Origin: Moringa oleifera
Lineage: Eukaryota > Streptophyta > Magnoliopsida > Brassicales > Moringaceae
Length of the DNA stretch: 64,000 bases
Assembly (NCBI GenBank): GCA_021397835.1
Contig: JAJFZO010000087.1
Location: 3,100,001 to 3,164,000, forward strand
Direction: 5' to 3'
Positions 1 to 11,500 of the stretch are shown here, piece by piece (position 1 is the first letter of the stretch; each line of letters starts with the position of its first letter). A program made the translations under genes and the position numbers. Below the pieces are notes generated by a model that saw only the letters and a list, made by a program, of their open reading frames with translations, was not told the DNA's origin and did no database searches.

Positions 1-2260
1 ACATTGAAATTGGAGTAATTATACTTCAAATATTTCAAATTATGTTAACTTCAATATTATCAAAAATTTTAAAAAATTAAAGATATCTAAATTAAACATT
101 TTATATAAAAATTTTAATTTTAATTTTTTATACATATTAAAAATATTTAAGCTGAGGTCATAAATTTTTTTATTAAAAAATATATATAATTTATACTATT
201 AAGTTTTAAAAAAATTGTAAAAAATAATTTATAGAATAAAAAATTATTTACATTTTGAAAATAAATTTAATATAATCTGTAAATTTTATTTTATTATTTA
301 ATAATAATTTTATAGTTAAATTAAATTATTCAAAATAAAATTGTTTTAATTGATATTTTACAATTAAAATTAAAATTATTTATACTTAACAAGCTGCTGG
401 CTGAGTGCAGCCTTTTAATCAGAATATTTATATTTATATTTATTATTATTTAGTCTTTCCATGTTGGTGAGGATGTCATGCAAAATGTAGGAGTTGTTGA
501 GATCTTATAAAGCGAGTTCTGTTGGGATGTGATGGCAAAGAAAAAAATAATTCCCCATGGCTTCCAAGTGTCTGCTGGAGAAGGAACAGATCCAGGGACT
601 TCCAGTTTAGGTATCAGATGATGTCATCTCTTCCTGCATGCAATGATATAATATTTCACTTCTGCATTTATATTATCCATTTTAATATTAATTATATCTT
701 TTTTTTTCCAAAAATTATATTATAATCATAATTTTTACATAAAAGTTATTTTGTAAAATTAACATAGGTACACATTCACATTGCTTTTTTTTTTTTGTTG
801 ATTTTTATCCTGTCTGAAATTGAAAATAAAACAGTTGTAAGATAGAAACTTTAAATTTTTGAGTTAATTATAAATGAAATATTTATATTTTGTATAATTT
901 ATCAAATTAAAATTAATTAAAAAATTAACTAATTAATTTTTTATTAATTACATAAAGATAGGATTCAAATTCTTTGATGATATGAAGCTTTTAAAAACAT
1001 GTTGATATGTATTAATTTAATGAAATGATTATAATTTTATATAGTAAATTTTAAAAAATATTATTTTATTTTTTAAAAATATTAATTTAAATCAATAAAA
1101 AGTTTTATTCATAAAAATGATATACTTATTATTTTTATTTAACATATTTTTTATTATTATATTTTTAAAAATAAAAATAATGATTAATTATTACATAAAA
1201 TATATTGCCATTTTATAAATTGAAAATTATAAACATTAAAATTAATGAAACTTATTAAATAAAATATTGTATAAAAAATTAATAAAATATAAGTTTTTAA
1301 TTTGTTAGGATTAATATAAAATATAGATAAATGTAATTATTTTAAATTTTTTTTATCATTTTAAGACATAAAAAGTTGAACAGCTTACAGGTAAATTAAT
1401 GAATAATTTTTAAATATTGTCGATGAAAGCTGAATCATCTATTATTACAGCTAATTTGATTCGCCTTCGAAAATTTTTTCTGCCCAAAAAATTCTCTCCG
1501 GCAGATCCAACTGGAGGAGGAGCTAGCGGGCTTCATTACTCCCTCTCATAAAGACCCGAACCGCCCCGGTGGGACATGCAGGAGCAGGACCAGGAGTCAA
1601 CACAATTACATGCGCAACCGTTCAACACCGACAGGCTTGCGAGCTAATCACATAACATATGTTTTTGGTTAGTGAAACGTTAAACATACTGAATATTCAT
1701 TCCTACACTGCTGCTGCATGCCACTTGGGGTGGTTGACGATTGGCCGGACTCGGCATCTATAATTCCCACTGGAACACAGTTGTCAGAAGCATCAACACC
1801 ACACTGAAGCAACAGGCCTCCCCCGCTTTAATGGCGAGTTACTGGAGTTTCCCGGGGATCGAGTGTTTACCACGCGGGCTCTCCGTTGACTGATCAGATA
1901 AGCAAGAGGTTATTATCTTTACCGTGCGCCCTGGGCAGCTGGAGTAGTTTTTGTCAACTTTAAGACTTTCTAATTTTTTGGTAGCAAGGAAATTGAGAAG
2001 TTTTTGTCGTCTGGGTCTTGTATTGACTTTGTGTGGATGCGAGAGGCGTCGTGTTTTTGACTCCGATTTCTCTAACATTACCCTGTTCCTTCAAGAGGTT
2101 TGCCAATCGAATTACAGATTCTCTGGGTTGATTGCTCGCGTTGCTTAAGCATGGTGGGTCGGGGTCCTCCTAACTGTTGACCATAGCGAAGTCTGTTAAG
2201 GTAAAGAACGCAAAAGAGAGAGAAAGTAAACAGAAAAAGTGCCACGGGGTTTCATGCCCG
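1..2260. other. AT-rich flank and MAPKKK leader
   Basis: Positions 1 to about 1400 are very AT-rich with no coding signal that I can support. From about 1450 the composition becomes mixed and GC-richer, which fits the promoter and 5' leader of the kinase gene downstream. No TATA box or transcription start can be fixed. Several short ORFs here on both strands have no recognisable motif and are treated as chance. Confidence 0.6.
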
Positions 2261-2409
2261 ATGAAGAGAGAGGAGGCCTCACTCCATTCACGTGGCGGTG
2301 TAAACGAGACCCAGTTTCTCGCTTTGCCAGTTCCCCAGATGCCTACTTCTCAAAAGACTCCTTCTCCGTCTTCTTCTTCCTCCTCTTTACCCTCATCTCC
2401 CGGTGTTAA
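2254..2409 (+). other. Out-of-frame ORF overlapping the kinase start
   Basis: An ATG at 2254, seven bases before the in-frame ATG at 2261, opens a 51-codon reading frame that ends at TAA 2407-2409. If the transcript starts upstream, ribosomes meet this ATG first, so the kinase would need leaky scanning or a later start such as 2339. No conserved peptide is evident. Confidence 0.4.
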
Positions 2410-5400
2410 TGACGTTATCAATGCTGGTAATGTCAGCCGGAATCGGGGTCAGTCCCTTACCCAAAGGAAGCTCACGCGTCAGAGAAAGCTCAGGCACGTG
2501 ACTGACGACGAGGTCGGGCTGCAGTTGCGCGGCCGCTCTCGTTCCTCCCCGGGTTCCCCTGAGTCATCCTGGAAATATCGGTCTGCGGGCGGGTCGGACT
2601 ACAGATCTTCCTCCGCCGTGCCAAAGCCTTTGCCGCTCCCTGACTTGTGTTTGGCCCGGAGACCGGAGTCGTCGAGCTGGAATTCTTCAGGGGCGGGGCA
2701 TCTTGGATCGCCCGAAGAAGGACCCGGCTCTGTGTTGGGGAGGTGAGTTCAGATTACTTGTTTGATTTATCTTTCATTTCATTGTTAGAAGAATTCATGT
2801 TCTTGGCACAACTTTTATTGTTGAAATGGAATTAAAGAAAATCGTGCAGTCTTTGATGTTTGCTAGTTCATATTAATCAAAGCCTAAATTTCAGGTATCC
2901 CCTTTCGTTTCTCCTTTTCCTAAAAAGATAAGGTTGCTATCTCTATTGTTGTTGGTCTTGTGATCTATGGCTGTTGCTTAAGATAAACCTACAGAAAAAT
3001 CTCAAAGGTTTTCTTGAAGAAATGATGACCTGGATGAGATAATCAGCAAAACTGCAATAGTAAAACTTGTATATGTATGGGTTAAGTTGGTTGAACTTGA
3101 GAAAGAATGCCAAGAATTAGAATTTTGGGGCAGTCATCAATTTGGGGATTGTTCATTTATAGTTATATCTTTTAATTACTGATCCAAATAAACCAGTCTT
3201 CTATGTTTGACAAAGGAGTGTTTGATTGTGGTTTTCCATGTTGGGATGGTGCGTTATGATGATCTTTGGTTGCTCTGCTTCTGCTCCACAAACTTCCAGG
3301 AAGGACACAGATCCTGCTGCAAAAATTTCTGTCAAATCTTCTTCTGGTTACCATCAAGATGTAAGGGGCAGGAGTCATTTTATGCCCCGAAGATCAAACA
3401 CTGTAGATTTTTTTCCTTCTCATCTTCCTAGCAATTCAGACAAGTCATTGAATGATAGGCCTCGAGGAATATTTGAGGATCTAAAGATTAAGAGTCCTAT
3501 TTACAACTTGAGGGTGAATGTATTTCCTGGGAGTGCTCCAGAAAGTGATTTCTCAAGTCCTGCCGTCAGCCCTCAAAGATCAAAGTCAGGAGACCCATCT
3601 TCCTTTTGGACTCCTGAAGAATTTCAGGGTTGGTTAGCTTCAGAGGTTCCAGACTTTGGTAGGCTTCACGGTAGCAGCTCACCAGTGTCACCTGTATCAC
3701 CAGTGAATAATTCGCGTACTCCTGATCGTTCTCCTCCTCTTAGCCCCACTGCGCAAAGTCCGTACCTCAACTCCAAGAGTCCAAGTAGGTTTTCATTTCC
3801 AGTGCATCAAAAATTGGTTGGAGAGAATTCTAAGGAGCGCCTTGAAAGTAATAGTCTGGTCAATGCCCACCCTTTGCCTCTTCCTCCACGAGCTATATCA
3901 CTGCCACAGCCATCGATGCCATCACCACCAGTTGTCATTCATCATGCAGAAAACCCAGCTGCGTTGTCAAAGAAAGGTCAATGGCAGAAAGGAAAACTAA
4001 TTGGACGTGGTACCTTTGGAAGTGTTTATGTTGGAACTAACAGGTATACATGCATTCTGAAACATTTTTCTCTTAGCTAGTCCTCCTCCGTTTATTTTGC
4101 GGCAAACATATCTTCACTTTCTTTCTCCAACAGAGAGACTGGAGCTTCATGTGCAATGAAGGAAGTTGATATCATTCCTGGTGACCCTAAGTCTGCTGAA
4201 TGTATAAAGCAGTTGGAGCAGGTTATTCTTCAGGACCCTTTATATGATCCATTGATATCATGGTTGCTGCTTTCTTGCATTCTGGCTTTTGCATATTGAC
4301 ATTTAAGATGTGCTTATCTGGTAGCTGTTTAACTTGAAGAATACCTTCTATAGGTTATCTGTGAAAGTTAATTTGATAATCGTGGTGATCAAAATTGTTT
4401 TTTAGAAGCTTCAGATCATCATCTCCAACTTGTTAGATGACCCACAAGTATATACACAAAAATTGCACATCAATCTGATTACCGTGGCAATTCAGTTGTA
4501 GTGAAGAAATTTCTCTCTTTTACTACCGTAATTGTTCTTACTTCCATTAAATCTTTTAGGAGATTATGGTTCTCTGCAATCTAAAGCATCCAAATATAGT
4601 GCAGTATTATGGCAGCGAAATAGTAAGTATTCCTTTGCTTCTAAGTTCCATTGTTTGTATTTGGATGCTTTTAGATTATTGCAGGTTTGATTTATCTGAA
4701 AACGTTTTTTCTTATTTGCAGGTTGATGATCACTTTTACATATACTTGGAATATGTATATCCTGGATCCATTAACAAGTATATCAACGACCATCATGGAG
4801 CTATTACAGAATCAGTAGTTCGCAATTTCACGCGTCATATTCTCTGTGGCTTGGCCTACTTGCACAGTACAAAAAAAATACATAGGTGAGAACATGCTTA
4901 TTCATCAGGGACACGTTATGTTCAAACTTATTATTGTTTATGAACCGGCTATTTCATCATTCCCAATCTAAGTTCCAAAAGCTGGTAGACAAGCAGAACC
5001 CTGTAGAAGTTGAAGACGATATTTTCTCAATGGGATTGTTTTAAACACTGAAAGAAACAGTTACTGATCGTGCAGAATGTGTAGATAAAAAGCATAACTG
5101 GTTAAGTATAATGCATTTGTAGGCTATCAGTCTTGGTGTTTCTCATTCAATATGAAGTATGATATGGCTGATTATGCTTTATAGGGATATCAAATGCGCA
5201 AATCTGCTTGTTGATGCTTCTGGCACTGTGAAGCTTGCAGACTTTGGCATGGCAAAACATGTGAGTCTTTACTTTTCTCTACACATCTTGAGCTCTCCCT
5301 TGGTTTACCGGCTTGTTATTGTTTTCAGGATTTCATGCTTCTTTCTGTAGTATTTTAAGTCTTGTCTGTATTCAGCTTACAGGTCTATCTTATGAGCTGT

Positions 5401-6504
5401 CCCTGAAGGGGAGTCCATACTGGATGGCTCCTGAGGTACTTCATTTTGCAATTATTCACGAACTTCTTGAACAACAATTTTCAGAATATGATTAGTATAT
5501 CTGTTTCCTTAAATGATAGGTGATGATGGCTGTGATGAAGAAAGATGCGGATCCTGATCTTGCTTTGGCCGTTGACATATGGAGCTTGGGATGTACCATC
5601 ATCGAAATGTTCACTGGTAAACCTCCTTGGTACAAGTTTGAAGGGGTAAGCCCGTGATTCCACTTAAGATCTTTGGTCTGGGGAACACACATATAATTCA
5701 TCAGCTAATCACTGCAATCACTTTTTTTTTTTGCAGCCTCAAGCTATGTTCAAGGCTTTGAACCAAAACCCACCTATACCAGAAACATTATCCCAAGAAG
5801 GAAAGGATTTCCTCTGTTGTTGCTTTCGCAGAAATCCTGCAGAGAGACCATCAGCTGCTAAACTGCTTGAACATCCATTTGTCCGAAATTCAGTTGATCA
5901 AAATTTATCAGTCAGCATGCAGACATTTTCGAAAATGAACCTCACTGTAAGCATTAGATAGCTCCTAGTTTTCAGCCATTAATGGATACCAAATTGACTT
6001 CTTTAGCTTATCCTGGCTTCAGAATATGATTAATGTATCTGCTCTGTGTACATCAGGATGATAAATCACACAGTCTGAATGACTATGCCATTACCTCTAC
6101 CTCCCCTGGAGGACATATCAGATTTGGGAAGATGTCATGCCCAAGGTACGTATATTGACAAACTCTTGACCCTGGCTGCTGCGTGGTTTTGTTGAATAAT
6201 TTCATTTCAATGAGTCCATTGTGTGTATTTGCCTTCAAGCACTGAAATTCTTTTCTGGGTTTTTGTTCTTGTTTTGTTTGCCAGTGGGACATGTCAAATA
6301 TGTTATACTGAGAATGTAAACTGTGCAGCAGCTTCTCATCGCTCTCTTGAAGTTGTGCGTAGTTCATCTGCGAAGCAACTGTTCTATGGTTCGCATAGTT
6401 TCAGTCCTGTCGCAAATGCTTCCAACAATATGCCTCTGGGTGCTATTAACAACCATCCTTGTGCCATTTTAAGGACTCATGGAAGGGAAGTGCCTCACAT
6501 CTGA
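2261..6504 (+). CDS. MAPKKK5: MAPKKK3/5-type MAP kinase kinase kinase
   Basis: Serine/threonine kinase at the top of a MAPK cascade; it should phosphorylate MAPKKs. Exons: 2261-2742, 3300-4043, 4134-4221, 4560-4622, 4722-4885, 5185-5260, 5376-5435, 5520-5645, 5737-5946, 6057-6145, 6285-6504. All borders are GT-AG and phases agree, giving 773 aa. The first ~385 residues are Ser/Pro-rich, with the LTRQRKLRH motif of the MAPKKK5 clade. The kinase domain (~390-650) has the P-loop [11 protein letters not shown] lysine, HRDIKCAN (~513), DFG (~533) and APE (~557), so it should be active. SINKYI and [12 protein letters not shown] are hallmarks of the MAPKKK3/5/YODA group. In Arabidopsis this group works in immune and developmental MAPK signalling. 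The start is uncertain: ATG 2261 is the first in frame, ATG 2339 is an alternative, and an out-of-frame ATG lies at 2254. The call to MAPKKK5 rather than MAPKKK3 rests on remembered family motifs. Confidence 0.9.
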
Positions 6505-8312
6505 AGCATTTTTATTAACCTAGATTGATTTGACAGCCATGGATCTCTGTTGCTCTGCAGGGAAGAAGCTAGTAATCAAGGAGAAACTCCATGGTGCACT
6601 CCATTGGGACTTTCAGATAATCATTTCATGAATCTTGGATGTTTCTTCTGTAAACACAGGGATTCTCTGTAGAGGAACTAATCATACTCTAGATAACAAA
6701 GCTGGCCATTGCCATATTCTTCAACAGGGTTAGAATTTTATTGATGTTACAAGTTTATTCTCAGGTCATTATTTAGCCTTGAGTGAAAGAAGTCATTATC
6801 GCAAACAAAAAGGAAAGAAAAACAGAAACTTTAGATGAATTTGTAGATATCAAAGCCTCATTTTCTTTCAGTGATATTCATTTCCATGATGGATGATTTG
6901 GTTGTATTTCTTGCTACAACTTCAATTTTACAAGTCATAGCACTTCAACCAACTTTTTGTGATTTTTTAGAATTTTTTGGCAATGGATGTTTCATATCTT
7001 CTGATTTGGATTGTATTCTCTTACTTAGCAGTTCACTGGCTTGATGTTCTATCCTGCTGTCATTTCACTTTCTGTCTGCTGTGTTTGTGGGGGGAGAAAT
7101 CATGATTTTTGAGAACCTTAGAATTGATCTTCATTTTGTCTGAGTGAGTTGTCTTTCACATGCTCAATATGATGAACTTTAGGTTATTTTCTTTGAACTT
7201 CAAATGTAATTTAAGTTCTTTCAAATCAATATTTTGTATACATCAATGAATATATACATTTAGTTCCAAGATTAAATTTATTTGAATTATAACTTGCCCA
7301 GCGCACTTTGTTCGGGGGAGTTTTTAGACTCATCTTGCTTGTAGGTTCGGTTGTTTTGTACGAGTTCCAATTGGTTTTGCTCAATTTTTCCTTCCGCACG
7401 ATTTCTATCTTCGATCAATTTAAACATAATTTTGACTTCAGCAGAAAAACGATTTCAATCTTAGGTAAATTTATTTCCGATCAATTTAAACACGAGAGGT
7501 TTAAACTTATTTTTATACTATTAATGTGTGTACTAATTATCAAATTTACTCACGCTTTTGTGTTTAATGTGTGGACTTGTATTCATAACATCAACATGGA
7601 TGCTAGCACTTGAACTTAATCATTCTTTTATGTTTATTATACCGATTGTTGCTTGCTTGCATCATAATGAAAACATGACTAAAAGGTTATCCAACTTTTA
7701 AATTAAAAATTTCAAAATATCGAATATGTTATGATATATAGAATAATAATAAATATTATCAAAATAAATAATATTTATATAAAATTATAAAGTTTTATTT
7801 ATTTTTAAAATGAATATAATAATTAAATAATTAATATTTCTTAAAAATAAAAATACTTATATATGTCGAAAAATCAAAATGTAAAAGAGAGCCAGAAGCC
7901 CTGTTCGGTAAAAGAATGAGGGGAAAAAGTTCTTTGCGTTGACTGGACTTGGACATGCCTCTTTTTTAATCTCTTCGGACCATTGTGTCGTTATAATTCA
8001 ACCCATTGGCCCAATAGCCTATTGGGCCTCATCATTCAAGTTATCCGGGTCCGATTCACCGTTTTATAATTTTTAATGTATAAAAAATGCATAGAAAGAA
8101 AAAAGAGAAGGAAAATTTAAGCTGCTGTGGGCTACTTGATCTTTGCCCGTTTCCACCGAGCAAGAAATGAAGTCTGTCTGGGTTGTGGCCTCGTGGCGCT
8201 CCCATTTGAAAATCCCAGCAACTCGGGCAACAAATCAGACGGACAGATCCGCGACAAGTTGTTACGTGCTGCAGGGGAGAGCACCTCCAAGCTGAGTAAC
8301 GAAGCAAGCAAC

Positions 8313-8345
<33 letters not shown>

Positions 8346-8445
8346 TCTGTTCTTCTTAGTGGTGGAGGAAGGGCACAAGCTAATAATCTTCCTCAGCTGC
8401 ATTTGGGTTTAACTCTGCACTGACGCTAATCTGCAGATTATTTGG
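6505..8445. other. Intergenic: MAPKKK 3' end, then GCP5 promoter and leader
   Basis: The kinase 3' UTR probably runs to about 6700-7250. Positions 7690-7880 are AT-rich and featureless. From about 7900 the composition rises and leads into the likely 5' UTR of the GCP5 gene, which holds an (AG)14 run. ORFs at 7308-7613 and 8127-8423 have no domain and are considered chance. Confidence 0.5.
8318..8345 (+). repeat. (AG)14 microsatellite in GCP5 leader
   Basis: Uninterrupted AG dinucleotides about 100 bp upstream of the GCP5 start codon. GA/CT runs are common in plant 5' UTRs and core promoters. Confidence 0.9.
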
Positions 8446-8468
8446 ATGGAAAAACCTGTTTGCTATGG

Positions 8469-8506
<38 letters not shown>

Positions 8507-11500
8507 CTAATCAATCGATATTCTCCTTTTCCTTTCTGTCTTCTTGAAAATGGCCGGTTTTCAAGTTTCTTCGTATCGCAGTGTTAGAATTTTGGTTTGG
8601 GAGCTTATTCTTCTCTAATATTGGGAAAGTTCGCCATAGGGCATAAAGCAAACTAATTTCAGGGGATATGGTTTTGAGGATTTTTATCTTGCTTTTTAAA
8701 AGTATCTATTGTTATTTTTCCCATTTACTATTTAAACTGGTAACCTCATTAAATGAACTAATTTGTTTGGTCATGAGGAAATCACTGGTTGCCTTGCTTA
8801 TAGAAGCGACCCTTTGAAGCTACATTGCAAAGTTCTTTGCACAATTGAGAGTGCAGTGAAGGAACACAGTCGGGTGTCTTCCTTGATTGTTTTTGGAATT
8901 CTCTTGTCCCTAGCTAGCTAAATATATGCCATTAGTTATCAATGTATATGGCAGTTTCCAAATCCTGATAGAAATGTTATGTCTTCTCTCCAGCAGATGG
9001 CGCAAAGAGAGAAGTTCAAGAGGGTTTAATCAATAAGATTTACAGTGTTTTTTCTGATGGGATACATTTTGCAAAACCAATATCCTCCTTGAGGACAAAT
9101 GAAGTGGATCTGGTATGCAGACTATGAACTGCTTATATATATCTTTTCAAGTTTCCGACGTCTAAATTCATGGTTGATATCCTCAATTTTTTTTTTAAAT
9201 TTTTTAATAGGTAAGTGGTATTTTAAAAGCCCTGCAAGGTTTATCAAGTTCCCTCTTTAATTGGGACCACAGAGGCCAGAGGTTTTCTGCCAAAAGTGGG
9301 ATATATGTGACTCATCTTTCCTGTACAAGCCTTCATGTGCTTGTCAATCAATTTATATATGCTGCAACATGTTTGAAACTTGTAGAAAATGTAGTTAGCA
9401 GAATGGAGACTTCTGTGAGATTGCCTCCTACACTGAGGGCCTTTTCATGCTCAGTCTCAGCATGGCTTAAGGCAAGCATTTTCCCCTTTTATGAATTATT
9501 GGATGAAATTCTTTGTTTCTGTAGTCTAATTTTACATATATTCTGCAAAAATCGAGTTAACTTGGCTTTGGGGCAGAGGTTGCGGAATATTGCTCTGAAG
9601 GAGGAAATGAAGATAAGCAACTCAGATGTTGGAGTCACACCAACCCTGTTGGGATTAACAAATTCTTTGTCAAGGTCTCTTTATGTTAGCCTTAAAATCC
9701 TTATTCATCAGAATTTTGTGGATGCGCATGATGCAATGCACTACTTTTTATTTTTCTTTGTTGAAGAACTCTACTCTGTCTTTTATTTTCTCTTCGCCAT
9801 TAGATATGAGAGACATCTGCACCTCCATGGTATAGTTCTTCGTGTAATGCCACCAACTCCTAATCCAAAAGACCTTACATGCTTTTTATATGAAGTTGCA
9901 CTGAGAGACTAAGTACTGTCCCCTGGTTTGTTTTTAGCATTCTGATACCCCTTCATTCACATTAGTCTTTGTTCAGGTGCTGAATGTCTGTTGCAAATAG
10001 TGCATGGAGCCATCCCTCAAGTATATTTGGAGTCTAGTTCATCTATTCCAGCTGCCGAAATTGCCATTCATATTCTTGACTACCTGTACAAGAGACTGGA
10101 CGAAATATGTCTTATCCAAGGTGGCGAGGTTGTAACTACTTTAATCTTATTAGTATAACAGTGTCTTATGCTCATTTCCTCATGGTTTTTTTGGTTCAAA
10201 CGGTTTAGATTGATGGTATTTGCTAATTTCAGGAGGAAGCATATCAGATGCTGCTGTATATATTTGTTGGAAGTGTATTGCCATATATTGAGGGTCTTGA
10301 CTCCTGGCTTTTTGAAGGAACTCTTGATGATCCTTTTGATGAGGTAAGTGTGTGCCAAATTTTTTATATTGCATTTGAAAGTTTGGCACACTTTTGTTAT
10401 TTACCATCTTCTGCTGCAAAATATACTGGAAGTAAGTACAATTTGTGGTCACTTGTTGTGATAATATTTTGCAAGATCTTTTTTAATATGATGGTGAAGG
10501 TTTTACATTTCTGCTTACTAGCATGACATGAATCATATGATGTTTGTTTAGCTATTTGATTTCCTGGCTATTTTATGTGTTATTTGAATGTTTGCTTGCT
10601 TATTTTTTTGGTATCTTTACACTTAGATCATGGTTCTAATTTACAACATGGCAGTAATGATTGTGTAGTTTTCCATTAGTAGTCTTCTTGTTTTTTAAAA
10701 ATAAAGAAGAAAAGAGCATGTTTGCATTAGTATATTCCTGTCTTAATCTGGTGGTGACCATTTTGCACTTTTTGCAGCTGTTTTTTTATGCCAACAAAGC
10801 AATCTCAATTGATGAGGCTGAGTTCTGGGAGAAGAGTTACCTTTTGAGACTCATTCAGAGTCAAAAGTTGAAAGTTCAGCTCCCTGCCATAGCGTCTGCT
10901 CATGATCATGTACTTTTATCAAATGAGAAAGAAATGGGTGAAAGGGATTCCATTTCCACTTCAAGTTCTGTGAAAGGGAAAGAAAATAAAAGCAGGGAAC
11001 TCTTAGCTTGTCCTTTGTTTGTTAAGGACATGGCTCGGTCAATTGTTTCTGCTGGAAAATCATTGCAGCTGATCCGGCATCTGCCTTCAACATTCTCAGT
11101 AGCAACAGAGAAAGATAAGCATAGTGCACATGTTGGTTCTGGTGATTCTACTGGTGATGGCCTTCTGAGCAAGATTTATCATTGCCAGAGCATAGCTGGC
11201 TTATCCCTATCTGAGGTTTTCTGTGTATCACTAGCTGGTCTTATAGGCCATGGTGATCATATCTCTAGATACTTTTGGCAACTTGATGCGGGACAAATGG
11301 AGATTGCCCATGTCCTGGCATCCTATATGAATGGACAAATGGTGGAGAATCAGAGTAGTGGAACTCCCTCAAGTTTAGTGGACTCAGAAAAGACTTGGAA
11401 TAAGTTCCTGGTTGACACATTGCTAAAGAAAAGAGGAGGAAACTCAGAATATGCACGAGAGAATATAAGTCATTCCCCTGGCACTAACAAAGATAATATG

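Noticed and set aside
6558..6672. Possible extra 3' exon of the MAPKKK (after CTCTGCAG, reading EEASNQGETPW)
   Set aside because: No donor in the preceding exon gives a matching phase, and the exon already ends with a stop at 6502-6504. Kept as 3' UTR.
7308..7613. 101-codon ORF between MAPKKK and GCP5
   Set aside because: It is Phe/Ile-rich because of AT-rich sequence, with no ATG in good context and no domain.
8318..8345. GA/CT runs (also 24301, 37141, 52366, 63162, 63361) considered as functional arrays or CRISPR-like repeats
   Set aside because: They are simple dinucleotide microsatellites without spacers, and the genome is a plant nuclear genome.
9307..9912. 201-codon continuous ORF through the GCP5 exon 3-intron-exon 4 region
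   Set aside because: It is exon 3 plus the open GC-AG intron, exon 4 and the start of intron 4. Family motifs require splicing at 9471/9577 and 9674/9966.
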